DNA from: Terriglobales bacterium
GTDB taxonomy: Bacteria; Acidobacteriota; Terriglobia; Terriglobales; Acidobacteriaceae
Length of the DNA: 33,557 nucleotides
Direction of reading: 5' to 3'
NCBI GenBank assembly: GCA_030038475.1
Contig: JASHOU010000064.1
Location: forward strand, 1-33,557
Positions 1 through 7,865 of this stretch are shown in pieces; position 1 is the stretch's first letter; each line of letters begins with the position of its first letter. The notes under the pieces were generated by a model, which saw nothing but the letters and a program-made list of their open reading frames with translations, was not told the DNA's origin and did no database searches. The position numbers and the translations under genes were made by a program.

Positions 1-955
1 GATGCAGATCGAGTTTGCCCGCCTTGAGCAGCGCGGTCATCTGGTACCAGGTCTGATACATGCGCCGTCCGTTGATACCCTGAATCGTGATCCCTTTAAA
101 GATAATGTCTTCGGAGAAGTTGACGGGGATGGGTTTGGAGGTGAGGCCGAGCAGCGACATGCGTCCGCCGCGCCGCACAATGTCGAAGGCGATTCGAATC
201 GCGTCGGGATGTCCCGCCATTTCGAGCACCACATCGACGCCGCGTCCCTCGGTTTTTTCGGCGACGATTGCTCGCACGTCTTCCTTCGAAGGATCGAGGG
301 CGTAGTCGGCGTGCATGTCGGTGGCGATCTTGCGGCGGTGTTCATTAACTTCGATGGCGAAGATCGTGGTTGCGCCCACGGCTCGCGCCACCGCGATGGA
401 GAATAATCCAATCGGGCCGCAGCCCGTGATGGCTACGGTTTTCGCCGCAATTTCTCCCGCCAATACAGTGTGCACCGCATTGCCCAGCGGATCGAGGATC
501 GACGCGTATTCCTGCGGAATGGCGGGATCGAGTTTCCAGATATTCGACTCGGGAATGACAACGTACTCGGCGAAAGCACCGTTGGTGTCGACGCCGATGA
601 TCTTCACGTTCTGGCAGATGTGAGCGTCGCCGGTGCGGCATTGCAGGCACTTGCCGCAGGCTACGTGCATTTCCGCTGATACGAAATCGCCTTCCTTCAC
701 GCTGGTGACTTCGTCGCCGAAGGCAGCCACTTCGCCGCAAAATTCGTGGCCGGGAATCAACGGCGGATGAATGCGCCCCTGCGCCCAGCGGTCCCATTCG
801 TAGATGTGCAGGTCGGTACCACAGATGGAAGCGGCTTTGACTTTGACCAGAACGTCGGTGCGGCCAAAAGCGGGAATCTTGACCTCGCGGATTTCCGCGC
901 CGGGCGCGGCTTCCGGCTTAACGACTGCAAGCATGGTGTTTGAAGCGCCGGGCAT
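1..955 (-). CDS. tdh: L-threonine 3-dehydrogenase, cut by the left window edge
   Basis: Zinc-dependent medium-chain dehydrogenase that oxidises L-threonine to 2-amino-3-ketobutyrate with NAD, the first step of threonine catabolism to glycine and acetyl-CoA. About 318 codons are visible; the last 25-30 residues lie outside the window. Seen in the translation: the catalytic zinc region ASICGTDLH followed by the GHE motif (PGHEFCGEV), a structural-zinc cysteine cluster (CGKCLQC, then C in DAHIC), the Rossmann motif GCGPIGL, and the Tdh-typical stretches DPLGNAVHT and GINGRRMYQTWYQM. These follow E. coli Tdh closely, which separates it from other zinc alcohol dehydrogenases. The ATG at 955 has a good ribosome site (AAGGGGG) just upstream; an in-frame ATG at 934 is the alternative. 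Whether kbl lies next to it cannot be seen. Confidence 0.9.
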   Translation of the reverse strand, partial: MPGASNTMLAVVKPEAAPGAEIREVKIPAFGRTDVLVKVKAASICGTDLHIYEWDRWAQGRIHPPLIPGHEFCGEVAAFGDEVTSVKEGDFVSAEMHVACGKCLQCRTGDAHICQNVKIIGVDTNGAFAEYVVIPESNIWKLDPAIPQEYASILDPLGNAVHTVLAGEIAAKTVAITGCGPIGLFSIAVARAVGATTIFAIEVNEHRRKIATDMHADYALDPSKEDVRAIVAEKTEGRGVDVVLEMAGHPDAIRIAFDIVRRGGRMSLLGLTSKPIPVNFSEDIIFKGITIQGINGRRMYQTWYQMTALLKAGKLDLH

Positions 956-1034
956 CAAGCCCCCTTATGAGTTCCGATTCGAAAGAGCAAACGCTTTATC
1001 TTAGCACCACCGGCGGGACGTTCGTAGACGTGTA

Positions 1035-1062
1035 GTGTCATCCTGAGCGCAGCGAAGGACCC
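1035..1062. repeat. Dispersed motif of the CCTGAGCG...CGAAGGA type
   Basis: The intergenic gap upstream of tdh holds GTGTCATCCTGAGCG followed by CAGCGAAGGACCC. I recognise this as a motif found scattered between genes in many environmental bacterial genomes; its function is unknown to me. Only one copy was noticed in this window. Confidence 0.5.
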
Positions 1063-1129
1063 ATGCAACCTGCAAGCAGCGCCGATGCAGTCAAAGTCAC
1101 TCCGTTGGCCCCAACTGCGGGCGCTCATT

Positions 1130-1717
1130 TTAAAGCACGCGCCTATTTGGAGTGCACGCCGATGCTTTGTACGTCCCGCGGGAGTGCGTCTTCGGGCTTG
1201 CCGTTTTGTATTCCTCCGACTTCCCCCGCGGAATGCTCAACGTCTGCCATTGTGAGGATCGCAAATGTTTGGCAAGGAACACGATCTGGCCGATGTGCTG
1301 CGCGTAGTGCGCGAGCGAGCGGTTGAGCGCCTGCATGACGGTGTGAGGCTCGCCGCGAATCGTTACTATGCGCTGGACATCGTCAGGCCGGAGTCCGTCC
1401 AGCGTGGAAAAGACTTGGGTCCACGCCTGCTCCCACCAGCGCATTACCTCTTCGCGCGTGGTTTTCTCCGAGACCTCAAATTCCCGATCGCGAAAACGGT
1501 CCGGCTTCTCGCCGTCGCTGGTGAGAAAGTCGGCGAAGCGTGAGCGCGCGTTGCCAGAAATGTGCTTCACCAGCGTTGCCACAGAATTCGATTCCGCATC
1601 AAGCACGACAAAAAAGTCCTTATCTTCGAGTTGAGCCATCGCCGCTTCGCCCATGCGCTTATGGCCGCGGAATTGGCGCTTCATTTCTTCCAGGTAGTGA
1701 GTAGCAAGGTCGGTCAT
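1130..1717 (-). CDS. DUF1572 / DinB-like putative metalloenzyme
   Basis: A 195-aa protein of the DinB/YfiT-like four-helix-bundle superfamily, DUF1572 branch. The start MTDLATHYLEEMKRQF, the helix with LVKHISGN, and the later motif AHYAQHIGQIVFLAKH carry the usual three-histidine metal-binding pattern (one His near residue 52, two near 138-142). Family members bind a divalent metal; some relatives act as thiol-dependent transferases, but no substrate can be assigned here. The family core ends around IPRGKSEEY; the remaining roughly 25 residues look like read-through into non-conserved DNA. The gene stands alone, separated from the FGE-fold gene by an inverted heptad-repeat pair. Confidence 0.75.
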   Translation of the reverse strand: MTDLATHYLEEMKRQFRGHKRMGEAAMAQLEDKDFFVVLDAESNSVATLVKHISGNARSRFADFLTSDGEKPDRFRDREFEVSEKTTREEVMRWWEQAWTQVFSTLDGLRPDDVQRIVTIRGEPHTVMQALNRSLAHYAQHIGQIVFLAKHLRSSQWQTLSIPRGKSEEYKTASPKTHSRGTYKASACTPNRRVL

Positions 1718-1734
1718 GCGAATCCCAATTGCAG

Positions 1735-1825
1735 AGTCTGGTGGTTAGATTGCAGAGGTCAAGGCGCGATGCAGCAGAAATGCCCGAAAACTCGAGGCTC
1801 TCACCTCTACAATCTGACCTCTAAA
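1735..1825. repeat. Inverted pair of 7-bp-period arrays
   Basis: Five heptads at 1791-1825 (units such as CTCTCAC, CTCTACA, ATCTGAC, CTCTAAA) face a shorter set at about 1735-1765 in the opposite orientation. The best-matching arms, 1743-1759 and 1803-1819, pair over 17 bp with two mismatches around a 43-nt loop. The pair fills the gap between the DUF1572 and FGE-fold genes. It is not a classical terminator because no T run follows. Confidence 0.6.
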
Positions 1826-1834
1826 ATCGGGCCG

Positions 1835-2584
1835 CTATTCTAAGTTGCACGCCACTCTGAAGCCGTAGTCTGCGTACTTGAACTCCGGAGGAATGCTTGA
1901 CCGGGCCGCGCAGCGCGAGATTTTAATGTGGTGCCGCCACGATCCTCCGCGCGAAGCCCGCCGCGAGCCGCTTTCCGGTCCTCGCGGGTTGCGCTCCGGC
2001 GACACCGCATAATAATTGGCCGCATACCAGTCGCTGCACCACTCGTGCACGTTGTCACACATGTTGTAGAGACCGTATGCATTGCTTTCCCCGCGGCCCA
2101 CAGGTTCGGGGCCAGTTTTCCAGTCTCCCGCGCAACGATCGGCGTAATTCGCCAGCGCTTGCGGAGGCTCATCGCCCCAGGGAAACAGCGCGCCCTCGCG
2201 GCCTCCGCGCGCCGCGCGTTCCCATTCCGCCTCCATGGGTAAGCGAAAAGGTCTACCGCTGGCTGCGGTGAGCCATTCGCAGTAGGCAGCCGCTTCATAC
2301 CACGATACTCCCACCACAGGCTGCTCTGGATGGTTGAACGCGGGGTCATCCCAAAACGGCGGTGGAAGCGATGCGGTGCCCCGCAGGAAGCGTCCGTAGT
2401 CGGCGTTCGTCACCTGGTAGGCGGCTAAAAGGAATTCGTCAGTCCAGACACGATGCGCAGGCCTTTCGTTGTCTCGGCCGGTATCGCAGCCCATCAAGAA
2501 CCATCCCGCGGGAATGTGGACGAGTTTGGGAAGTTCTTCGACTCGCAGGAAGGAGAGCATTTGGGTTGAGGCTATTGGCTCCAT
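1835..2584 (-). CDS. FGE-sulfatase (SUMF1/EgtB) fold protein lacking the catalytic cysteines
   Basis: About 249 aa of formylglycine-generating-enzyme fold. Typical landmarks are present: IPAGWFLMGCD at the start, ADYGRFL, PVVGVSWYEAAAYCEWL, RLPMEAEWERAARGG, FPWGD, GLYNMCDNVHEWCSDWY, and RGGSW followed by YGFRVA near the end. True FGEs have two active-site cysteines just after RGGS(F/W/Y); here that stretch reads RGGSWRHHIKISRCAARS, with His in place of the first and no clear counterpart of the second. Sulfatase activation is therefore unlikely and another FGE-fold role is more probable. The ATG at 2584 follows the thiE stop by only 4 nt. A TTG at 2623, inside thiE, has a stronger ribosome site (AGGAG, 7 nt away) and would add 13 residues; the start is undecided. 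Confidence 0.82.
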   Translation of the reverse strand: MEPIASTQMLSFLRVEELPKLVHIPAGWFLMGCDTGRDNERPAHRVWTDEFLLAAYQVTNADYGRFLRGTASLPPPFWDDPAFNHPEQPVVGVSWYEAAAYCEWLTAASGRPFRLPMEAEWERAARGGREGALFPWGDEPPQALANYADRCAGDWKTGPEPVGRGESNAYGLYNMCDNVHEWCSDWYAANYYAVSPERNPRGPESGSRRASRGGSWRHHIKISRCAARSSIPPEFKYADYGFRVACNLE

Positions 2585-2588
2585 ATTG

Positions 2589-3269
2589 TCAGAGTGCCCG
2601 CAGCGCACGAACCACGTCCTCAATTTTATTCTCCTGGAACAGGCGAATGCCGGCCACTCCCGCCGCTCCCGCTTCCAGGCACGATGCGGCGTTCTCCATC
2701 GTGACTCCTCCCAGTGCGAGCACTGGGATTTTCGCGCTGGTGCAAGCTTCGCGCAACGCGGCCAATCCGGCAGGCTGCGCGCCGCCAGCGCCGGTTTTTC
2801 CGAATACCGGAGCGAAGACGACGAAGTCAGCTCGCTCGGACTCGGCGCGCAAGACGTCGGCTGTAGTGTGGCATGAGGCAGCGATCAGAAACTGGCGAGC
2901 CTTACCGTGATCGGAAGAAAGCTTGAGCACTCGCCGCACATCCTCTGCCGCAACATCGTCCGAGCGCAGATGAACGCCGTCGGCTCCCGCAGCCAGCGCC
3001 ACGTCGGTGCGGGAGTTGATAAGAAGAAAAGTTCTCGGTTCTCGGTTCTCAGTTCTCAGTGAAGCGCCGTTGCGCACAGCCGCCAGCGCATCTTTGGCCA
3101 GCGTTTCCAGATCTCTCGCGCTCAGATCCCTTTCGCGAAGCTGGATGTAATCGACGCCGGCACCCGCAGCTTCAGCGACTTTCGCGAGCAGCGCCCGACG
3201 GCGCGCGTTTTCGCCGCCGGGAAATTGGCTTCGGTCGGTGATGTAGTAGAGCAGAAAGCGGTGAGCCAT
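2589..3269 (-). CDS. thiE: Thiamine-phosphate synthase
   Basis: Joins HMP-pyrophosphate and thiazole phosphate to give thiamine phosphate in the cytosol. The 226-aa TIM-barrel protein shows the family signatures: YYITDRS, DYIQLRERDLS, LLINSRTDVALAAGADGVHL, the pyrophosphate-loop region with FVVFAPVFGKTG, and PVLALGGVTMENA with the phosphate-binding end GAAGVAGIRLF. Residues about 70-80 (SLRTENREPRT) are an extra loop between the helix ending AAVRNGA and the strand FLLINS. Relatives normally pass straight from one to the other, and this loop is encoded exactly by a heptad-repeat array. No other thiamine gene is nearby; the FGE-fold gene follows directly, so the two are probably co-transcribed. 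Confidence 0.92.
   Translation of the reverse strand: MAHRFLLYYITDRSQFPGGENARRRALLAKVAEAAGAGVDYIQLRERDLSARDLETLAKDALAAVRNGASLRTENREPRTFLLINSRTDVALAAGADGVHLRSDDVAAEDVRRVLKLSSDHGKARQFLIAASCHTTADVLRAESERADFVVFAPVFGKTGAGGAQPAGLAALREACTSAKIPVLALGGVTMENAASCLEAGAAGVAGIRLFQENKIEDVVRALRAL
3032..3059. repeat. Four tandem heptads inside thiE
   Basis: On the minus strand four 7-bp units (two CTGAGAA-like, then two CCGAGAA-like) run in tandem without interruption. They encode the extra loop of ThiE, residues 70-80. The same CTGAGAA unit recurs in front of ftsZ at 31310-31323. Confidence 0.8.
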
Positions 3270-3324
3270 CCATTCTCAGCCTACTACGAGATTCGCACCA
3301 TCTGGTTTGTACTATCGAGCCGGC

Positions 3325-4749
3325 TTATTTCTTGACGGCAACCTCAGAAGTCGGCGATCTCTCTAAACCCGAATACAGATTGGCCTGCTGACAAGGCGGC
3401 ATGAATAGTTTCAGGTTCTCCGCCTTCCAGCGCATGGAGGCGTAGATGCGATTTCGTCCGCTGGGGTGATCGAAAAAGATCCATTCCTCGATCGGACCCG
3501 GGTTCATCTTGCGGTATTCGCCAAGATGAATCGCCGCCTGTGCAAACCCGTCCGGCTGCCGCGCCGTGTTCAGCCCGAACATGTCGGCTTCGTACTCCTG
3601 CGTCCGCGTCGTAGTGTTGTTGATGGGCGTATAGAAGAAACCAAAAATAGAAACGAGCAGCACCACCAGCGGCAAAACTGCCGTGTCGCCGACGCCGCGA
3701 ATCTGCAATTTCTCGCCCCATCGCTGGAGCGCCCATCCCAGCCCCCAGTACAAGTAGGCGAAAGCCACCACAATCACGATCGAGATGAACGTGATGCCCT
3801 TGTAGATGTGGTTCATTACGTAGTGGCCCATCTCGTGTCCCATGACCGCTTGAATTTCCTCCGGTGAGCCACGGCGCAAAAGATTGTCGTTGAGCGTAAT
3901 GCGCATCGTATTGGCGAACCCACTCACGTTGGCGCTCATCCGCGTCGTTTGCCGCGAAGCGTCGATCTCGTACACGTCTTTAGCTGGGATTCCGTTGGCC
4001 CGCGCCATGCTCAGAATGGGGTCGACAATCTTCGGATCGTTGAGCCGAGTGACCTTATTGAAAATCGGAACGATGTAGACCGGCGCGATCAGCGCCGTGA
4101 AGATCCCAAACAGAATCGTCACCACCGCGCCCCAAATCCACCAGGTGCGCGAGAGCCGGCGAACAATACCGAAGAGAACCACCGCCAGGATGCCTCCCAG
4201 CACCAGCGCCACTCCAAGGCCTTTCAATTGATCCACCATCCACGGCCCGAAGGTTTGCGTAGCCAGCCCGTACTTGTGCTCGCGGAAATAATCTTCGTAA
4301 ACCGTCAGCGGAAAAACCATGATGGTAGTCAGAATCAGGTATTGCAACCAGTACACGAACGTGTGAACCGGCTTAAAACGGGTCACGCGCTCCGCCAGAT
4401 CTCTCATACGCGCCGACCAGCGTAAATTCAGCAACAGCAGGCAAACCACGACGCCGTAAAGAAAGTCCCAGAGAATCATCCAGTACCCGCCTTCAAAATA
4501 AGCGTCGGAACGCGCCATTTTGTCGGCTGGAATCTGCGCCAGATAAGCATTTGTCGCAGCAACCGCGTCGAAATGCTCCGACGGCTGCGCTTCAGGAGGA
4601 ACCTGGATCACCGACGGCATCTCGTTCGGTCCTGGTGGCTGTGCGAACGCCGCAGTGGCGGAAAACGCAGCGGAGAAAGTCGCACAAAGAATTGCGCAGA
4701 AAAAAATCGAGTTAGAGACTATCGCCCAAAATGCTCGTGAGGTCATCAT
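3325..4749 (-). CDS. M48-family membrane metalloprotease (Ste24/CaaX protease-like)
   Basis: A 474-aa zinc endopeptidase anchored in the membrane. A signal-like hydrophobic stretch (residues 8-36, ending ATAAFAQ) is followed by an M48 N-terminal region with transmembrane segments near 91-108, 131-150, 175-197 and 202-225. The catalytic motif is HEMGH at 305-309 and the third zinc ligand is Glu385 in EYEAD. Two more hydrophobic segments lie at about 319-340 and 357-375. This matches Ste24-type proteases rather than the shorter HtpX. Bacterial members are thought to act in membrane-protein quality control; CaaX processing should not be assumed. Two ATGs stand in tandem at 4749 and 4746, with GGAGGG 8 nt before the first. 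It is separated from its neighbours and probably has its own promoter. Confidence 0.88.
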   Translation of the reverse strand: MMTSRAFWAIVSNSIFFCAILCATFSAAFSATAAFAQPPGPNEMPSVIQVPPEAQPSEHFDAVAATNAYLAQIPADKMARSDAYFEGGYWMILWDFLYGVVVCLLLLNLRWSARMRDLAERVTRFKPVHTFVYWLQYLILTTIMVFPLTVYEDYFREHKYGLATQTFGPWMVDQLKGLGVALVLGGILAVVLFGIVRRLSRTWWIWGAVVTILFGIFTALIAPVYIVPIFNKVTRLNDPKIVDPILSMARANGIPAKDVYEIDASRQTTRMSANVSGFANTMRITLNDNLLRRGSPEEIQAVMGHEMGHYVMNHIYKGITFISIVIVVAFAYLYWGLGWALQRWGEKLQIRGVGDTAVLPLVVLLVSIFGFFYTPINNTTTRTQEYEADMFGLNTARQPDGFAQAAIHLGEYRKMNPGPIEEWIFFDHPSGRNRIYASMRWKAENLKLFMPPCQQANLYSGLERSPTSEVAVKK

Positions 4750-5363
4750 TGCGGTTTCCCTCCGGAAATGCAGACCAGTAGAAGTGTATACGCGGATCGG
4801 GTGTTCGAAGTTCTAGTCTTTCACCACGGAGTCACGGAGAACCCAACTCCTTGGCTGCATCTTCCATTTCTGGGTGTGTGAGGAGTTAAGGTCTTCTCTA
4901 CTCTGTTGCTCTGTAGGGAAAAGAGTCAAATTAAGATGCCACTCAGCAATAATGGCGCTTGACCGCCGACTCGCGGCAGAGGGCGATTGCACCTTCTGGT
5001 ACAAGCAAGAGTACAGCGACGGCGGCTTCAACTGGCAGTCGCACGTAATCTCGTTCAAGTTCACGAGCTGCGAATAACGGAAAATCAATCGTGACGTACA
5101 GCCCGCCCGCAACGGCAGTCTGTACCATGTTTACCGCTCTCGCTTCGGGTAGTGGAGGTTACAGGCCGGGCTGCACTTCGACGGGTTCAAGCTCGATTTC
5201 TGCCTTCCCCTACCAGAACGTCCTATATGGATCCTACGTTCGTGCCATTCCCCGGCTGGCGGCCAGGAAGTAGATTGGTGGTGAGCAGACTTCGGGGGAG
5301 GGCTGTTCGACGAGCGTCCGCTGACTCTAACCAGAGTCCGGGCGCTTTCGTTTTGTGGTGAGA
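4750..5363. other. 614-bp gap without a convincing gene
   Basis: The gap lies between the M48 protease start and the end of the reductase gene, both on the minus strand. It holds a class-2 repeat at 4820-4843 and a small hairpin at 5313-5346. A 61-codon minus-strand ORF (4943-5128) and a plus-strand ORF (4874-5077) exist, but neither has a ribosome site or a recognisable protein pattern. The promoter of the protease must lie near 4755-4850; I could not place it. Confidence 0.5.
4820..4843. repeat. Class-2 short repeat (CACGGAG type, period about 9)
   Basis: Contains CACCACGGAG followed by TCACGGAGAA. Related degenerate copies lie at 23339-23368 and, in the opposite orientation, at 26862-26891. 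I recognise the pattern as the loosely conserved 'accacagagacacagag' kind seen between genes in several environmental phyla. Confidence 0.45.
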
Positions 5364-6269
5364 TTAACCGCGAGCGGAATCTTTAGCCTTGAGGTCGGTC
5401 TTAGTCTCTGGCGGTTTTTTCTTCGGTTTCATCATCTGCCACTCCTTTTCCGTCAACTCTCGTCCCAGCGCGGTGAATTCGCCCGCGCCCTGCAGCCATT
5501 CGCCACCATCCATGGTTACGACATCCCCGTTTACATATCCTGAACCATCGCTGATCAGAAATGCGGCCAGATTGGCGAATTCTTCGGGTGTGCCGAAGCG
5601 TCCCAGAGGAATTCGTTTTTGGGCCGCATGTTCGAACTCTGCGCGCGGCAGCAGACGGGAGAACGCGCCCTCAGTCGGAATCGGCCCGGGTGCGATGGCG
5701 TTCATGCGAATGCCGCGGTCGCCCCATTCGACGGCCAGGCTCCGCGTAAGCGCCTGCACGCCGGCTTTGGCCACGGCCGAGGGTACAACATAAGCGGAAC
5801 CCGTCGTCGTGTAGGTGGTCGTGATGTTCAGCACCACGGCTGCATGGTTGGCGGCGAGCCAGCGCCGTCCGCACGCCAACGTGGTGTGCAGCGTTCCCAT
5901 CAGGACGATTCCAATGACCGATTGAAACGCGCCCAGCGAAAGCTCTTCGGTGCGCGCCAGAAAATTTCCTGCGGCGTTGTTCATGAGTACATCGAGCGGA
6001 CCGTCGGCCCAGATACTTGCGATCATGGCTTCAACCGCCGCGGCGTCGCGCACGTCGCAGGCGTGGGAGTGGATCTTTTTTGTTTCGCCGCTGCTCGCAA
6101 CGCGCTGGCTCAACTCCTGCACGGTTGCTGTCAGCACTTCCTGCCGGCGTCCGCAGATGTAAACTTCGGCGCCGAGTTCGAGAAAGCGCTGAGCTGATGC
6201 CTTGCCCAGTCCGGTGCCACCTCCCGTGATGAGGATGCGTTTGTTGTGGAGCAGATCATTGCGGAACAT
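5364..6269 (-). CDS. 2,4-dienoyl-CoA reductase-like SDR oxidoreductase
   Basis: An NADPH-dependent short-chain dehydrogenase of about 301 aa resembling the mitochondrial DECR1/peroxisomal reductases that remove conjugated double bonds during beta-oxidation of unsaturated fatty acids. Seen: the nucleotide-binding motif ITGGGTGLGKA, the NNAAGNF motif, and the segment TTTYTTTGSAYVVPSAVAKAG, which parallels DECR1 and supplies the catalytic Tyr and Lys in that family's arrangement. The block PGPIPTEGAFSRL and the end VTMDGGEWL with a GEF motif also follow DECR1. The ATG at 6269 was chosen because GGGAGG stands just upstream and it leaves the standard SDR start (MFRNDLLHNKRILITG). Longer in-frame starts up to 6407 would overlap queG and add sequence unlike the family. 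The lysine-rich tail (KPKKKPPETK) is probably flexible. Confidence 0.85.
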   Translation of the reverse strand: MFRNDLLHNKRILITGGGTGLGKASAQRFLELGAEVYICGRRQEVLTATVQELSQRVASSGETKKIHSHACDVRDAAAVEAMIASIWADGPLDVLMNNAAGNFLARTEELSLGAFQSVIGIVLMGTLHTTLACGRRWLAANHAAVVLNITTTYTTTGSAYVVPSAVAKAGVQALTRSLAVEWGDRGIRMNAIAPGPIPTEGAFSRLLPRAEFEHAAQKRIPLGRFGTPEEFANLAAFLISDGSGYVNGDVVTMDGGEWLQGAGEFTALGRELTEKEWQMMKPKKKPPETKTDLKAKDSARG

Positions 6270-6364
6270 TGGTCCTCCCATGGAGACAATCGCCGATTGT
6301 AACGGACCGGTTAGCAGGGTAGTTTTTACGTGGGCCTTGAAAGAGACGCTGCATGCCGGTGTCT

Positions 6365-7474
6365 CTACGAGTACTCTGGGCTTTCCTCCAGAGCTGCCAG
6401 CGCCCAACGCGCGCCTTCCGCGACTACCGGGTCGGAATCGTCGCTGAGCTTTCTCAGCGTCGGGACGAATTTCCTGTCGCCGCTGTTGCCCATGGCGATC
6501 ACTGCGTTGCGGCGCAGGCCCGAGAGCTTGGCGCGGCGCACGGGCGATCCGCGAAACGCTGAACCAAATTCTTCCTGCTGCATTTCAGCCAACCAGTCCA
6601 GCGCTGGATTCACCAGCCCTTCGCGGGCTTCGAACTCGGGCGCGAGAGTCGCCGGCGCTTTGCGATTCCACGGGCAGACATCCTGACAAATGTCGCAGCC
6701 GAAAACGTGGCGTCCGATACCGGCGCGCAGTTCTTCGGGAATCTGGCCGCGTTTCTCAATGGTGAGATAAGCAATACAGAGCCGCGAATCGAGCTGGCCG
6801 GGCGCAGTGATTGCTTGCGTAGGGCAGGCGGTGATGCAGCGGGTGCAAGTGCCGCAACGATCGGGAGCGGGGAGGTCGGCTGAAAGCCGATTTTCCGCAA
6901 GATCGATCGAGGTGAGGATCACTCCGAGAAACAACCACGACCCAAGTTTCTGGTTAATGATGCAGGTATTTTTCCCGATCCATCCGATGCCTGCATATTT
7001 CGCGTAGATGCGCTCGATGAGCGGGCCAGTGTCGACGTAAGAGCGAAGATGCAGATCGCAGGTCGCCAGCGGCCGATTGCCAGCGGAGTTGAGTAACTTG
7101 CGCAACTCATCTTCTAGTCTCTGCAGGCGGCGCAGAACTGCGTCGTGGTAATCCTCGCGGGACCAGGCGTAGCGTGAAATCCAACCTCGGCTGTTGTTTG
7201 GGAATTGCGTCGAATAAGGATGCGCGGTGTTGTAGTTGATGGCGCAAACGATTACGCTGCGCGCCCAAGGAGCGACGCGGGCGAGGGACGAGCGCTTGAG
7301 TTCTCCAGCATTGTCGCGCGCTGCCATGTACTGCATTTCACCGTGCTTGTCTTCGGCGATCCAGGCGGGAAAGGCGCGTAGCTCGGCGAACTCGCAGACG
7401 GGCGCAATGCCGCAGAGATCGAAGCCGGCGTCGCGCGCGCATCGCTTGATACGGGTTGTCAGGTCAAGGGACAA
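6365..7474 (-). CDS. queG: Epoxyqueuosine reductase
   Basis: Catalyses the last step of queuosine synthesis, reducing epoxyqueuosine in tRNA to queuosine with a cobalamin cofactor and two [4Fe-4S] clusters. The 369-aa protein has the conserved acidic motif YVDTGPLIER (Asp148), GWIGKNTC, and ferredoxin-type cysteines at 207, 210, 213, 217 (CGTCTRCITACP), 233, 260, 263 and 267 (CDICQDVCPWN). The C-terminal 70 residues form HEAT/PBS-lyase-like helices (GLRRNAVIAMGNSGD), as in the tRNA-binding tail of known QueG proteins. The start is a TTG at 7474; no in-frame ATG or GTG lies upstream before the frame becomes implausible, and the ribosome site is weak. Other queuosine genes are not in the window. 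About 95 nt separate it from the following reductase gene. Confidence 0.93.
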   Translation of the reverse strand: MSLDLTTRIKRCARDAGFDLCGIAPVCEFAELRAFPAWIAEDKHGEMQYMAARDNAGELKRSSLARVAPWARSVIVCAINYNTAHPYSTQFPNNSRGWISRYAWSREDYHDAVLRRLQRLEDELRKLLNSAGNRPLATCDLHLRSYVDTGPLIERIYAKYAGIGWIGKNTCIINQKLGSWLFLGVILTSIDLAENRLSADLPAPDRCGTCTRCITACPTQAITAPGQLDSRLCIAYLTIEKRGQIPEELRAGIGRHVFGCDICQDVCPWNRKAPATLAPEFEAREGLVNPALDWLAEMQQEEFGSAFRGSPVRRAKLSGLRRNAVIAMGNSGDRKFVPTLRKLSDDSDPVVAEGARWALAALEESPEYS

Positions 7475-7545
7475 GGTCGAATCAGCTTCCCGGATCCATT
7501 TCCTTGAATGAGGCTATCACTTTTGCGGAGACGATTCGGCAAGGA

Positions 7546-7585
7546 TTGCCGAGAGAGCCAAACTATGTATTACACTGTAGTGCAT
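7546..7585 (+). promoter_or_regulatory. Putative vapBC promoter with a 21-bp operator-like palindrome
   Basis: Positions 7565-7585 form an imperfect palindrome around the central C at 7575: half-site ATGYAYTACA against its complement, 8 of 10 pairs matching. It touches the vapB start codon (7584). A TTGCCG at 7546-7551 and TATTAC at 7568-7573 give a plausible sigma-70 promoter with a 16-bp spacer, so the message would have a very short leader. No ribosome site precedes vapB, which fits near-leaderless translation. The likely ligand is the VapB-VapC complex. Confidence 0.5.
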
Positions 7586-7865
7586 GAAGACAGAGGTGTA
7601 TAGCTGGCGTTTGTCGGGCGAACTTAAGTCAGACCTGGAACGGCAGGCACGCCTGCGCAAGCTGCCGGTTTCATCGGTCCTGGAGACTGCGGTGCGCGAT
7701 TGGCTGAAGAGAAGCGGCGTGGACGGATCGGAAGACGAAGGCCAGCGCAGGCTTCACAAAATGGCATCCGAGTGCTTTGGAGTGCTGGCGAGCGGCAATC
7801 GTCGACGGGCTGAGACTGCGCGTGACGCGATGCGCCAGCGCTTGAGACGGCGTCATGGTTGCTAA
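7584..7865 (+). CDS. VapB-like antitoxin, ribbon-helix-helix type
   Basis: A small basic protein of 93 aa. The N-terminus MKTEVYSWRLSGELKSDLERQARLRKLPVSSVL has the ribbon-helix-helix pattern: a short beta strand, then two helices with the SVLETAVRDWL second helix. Such antitoxins dimerise, bind their own promoter and cover the partner toxin's active site through the C-terminal part, which here is rich in Arg and Glu. The stop overlaps the start of the PIN-domain gene by 11 bp, the usual toxin-antitoxin arrangement and a sign of translational coupling. The symbol is left empty because antitoxin families are assigned mainly through their partners. Confidence 0.8.
   Translation: MKTEVYSWRLSGELKSDLERQARLRKLPVSSVLETAVRDWLKRSGVDGSEDEGQRRLHKMASECFGVLASGNRRRAETARDAMRQRLRRRHGC

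Noticed and set aside
4943-5128. 61-codon minus-strand frame in the protease-reductase gap
   Set aside because: It has an ATG and a moderately protein-like composition, but no ribosome site and no recognisable motif; conservation would be needed to accept it.
5313-5346. Hairpin GACTCT-AACC-AGAGTC with outer AGCG/CGCT pairs
   Set aside because: It lies just past the reductase stop, but no T run follows on the minus strand, so it is not called a terminator.
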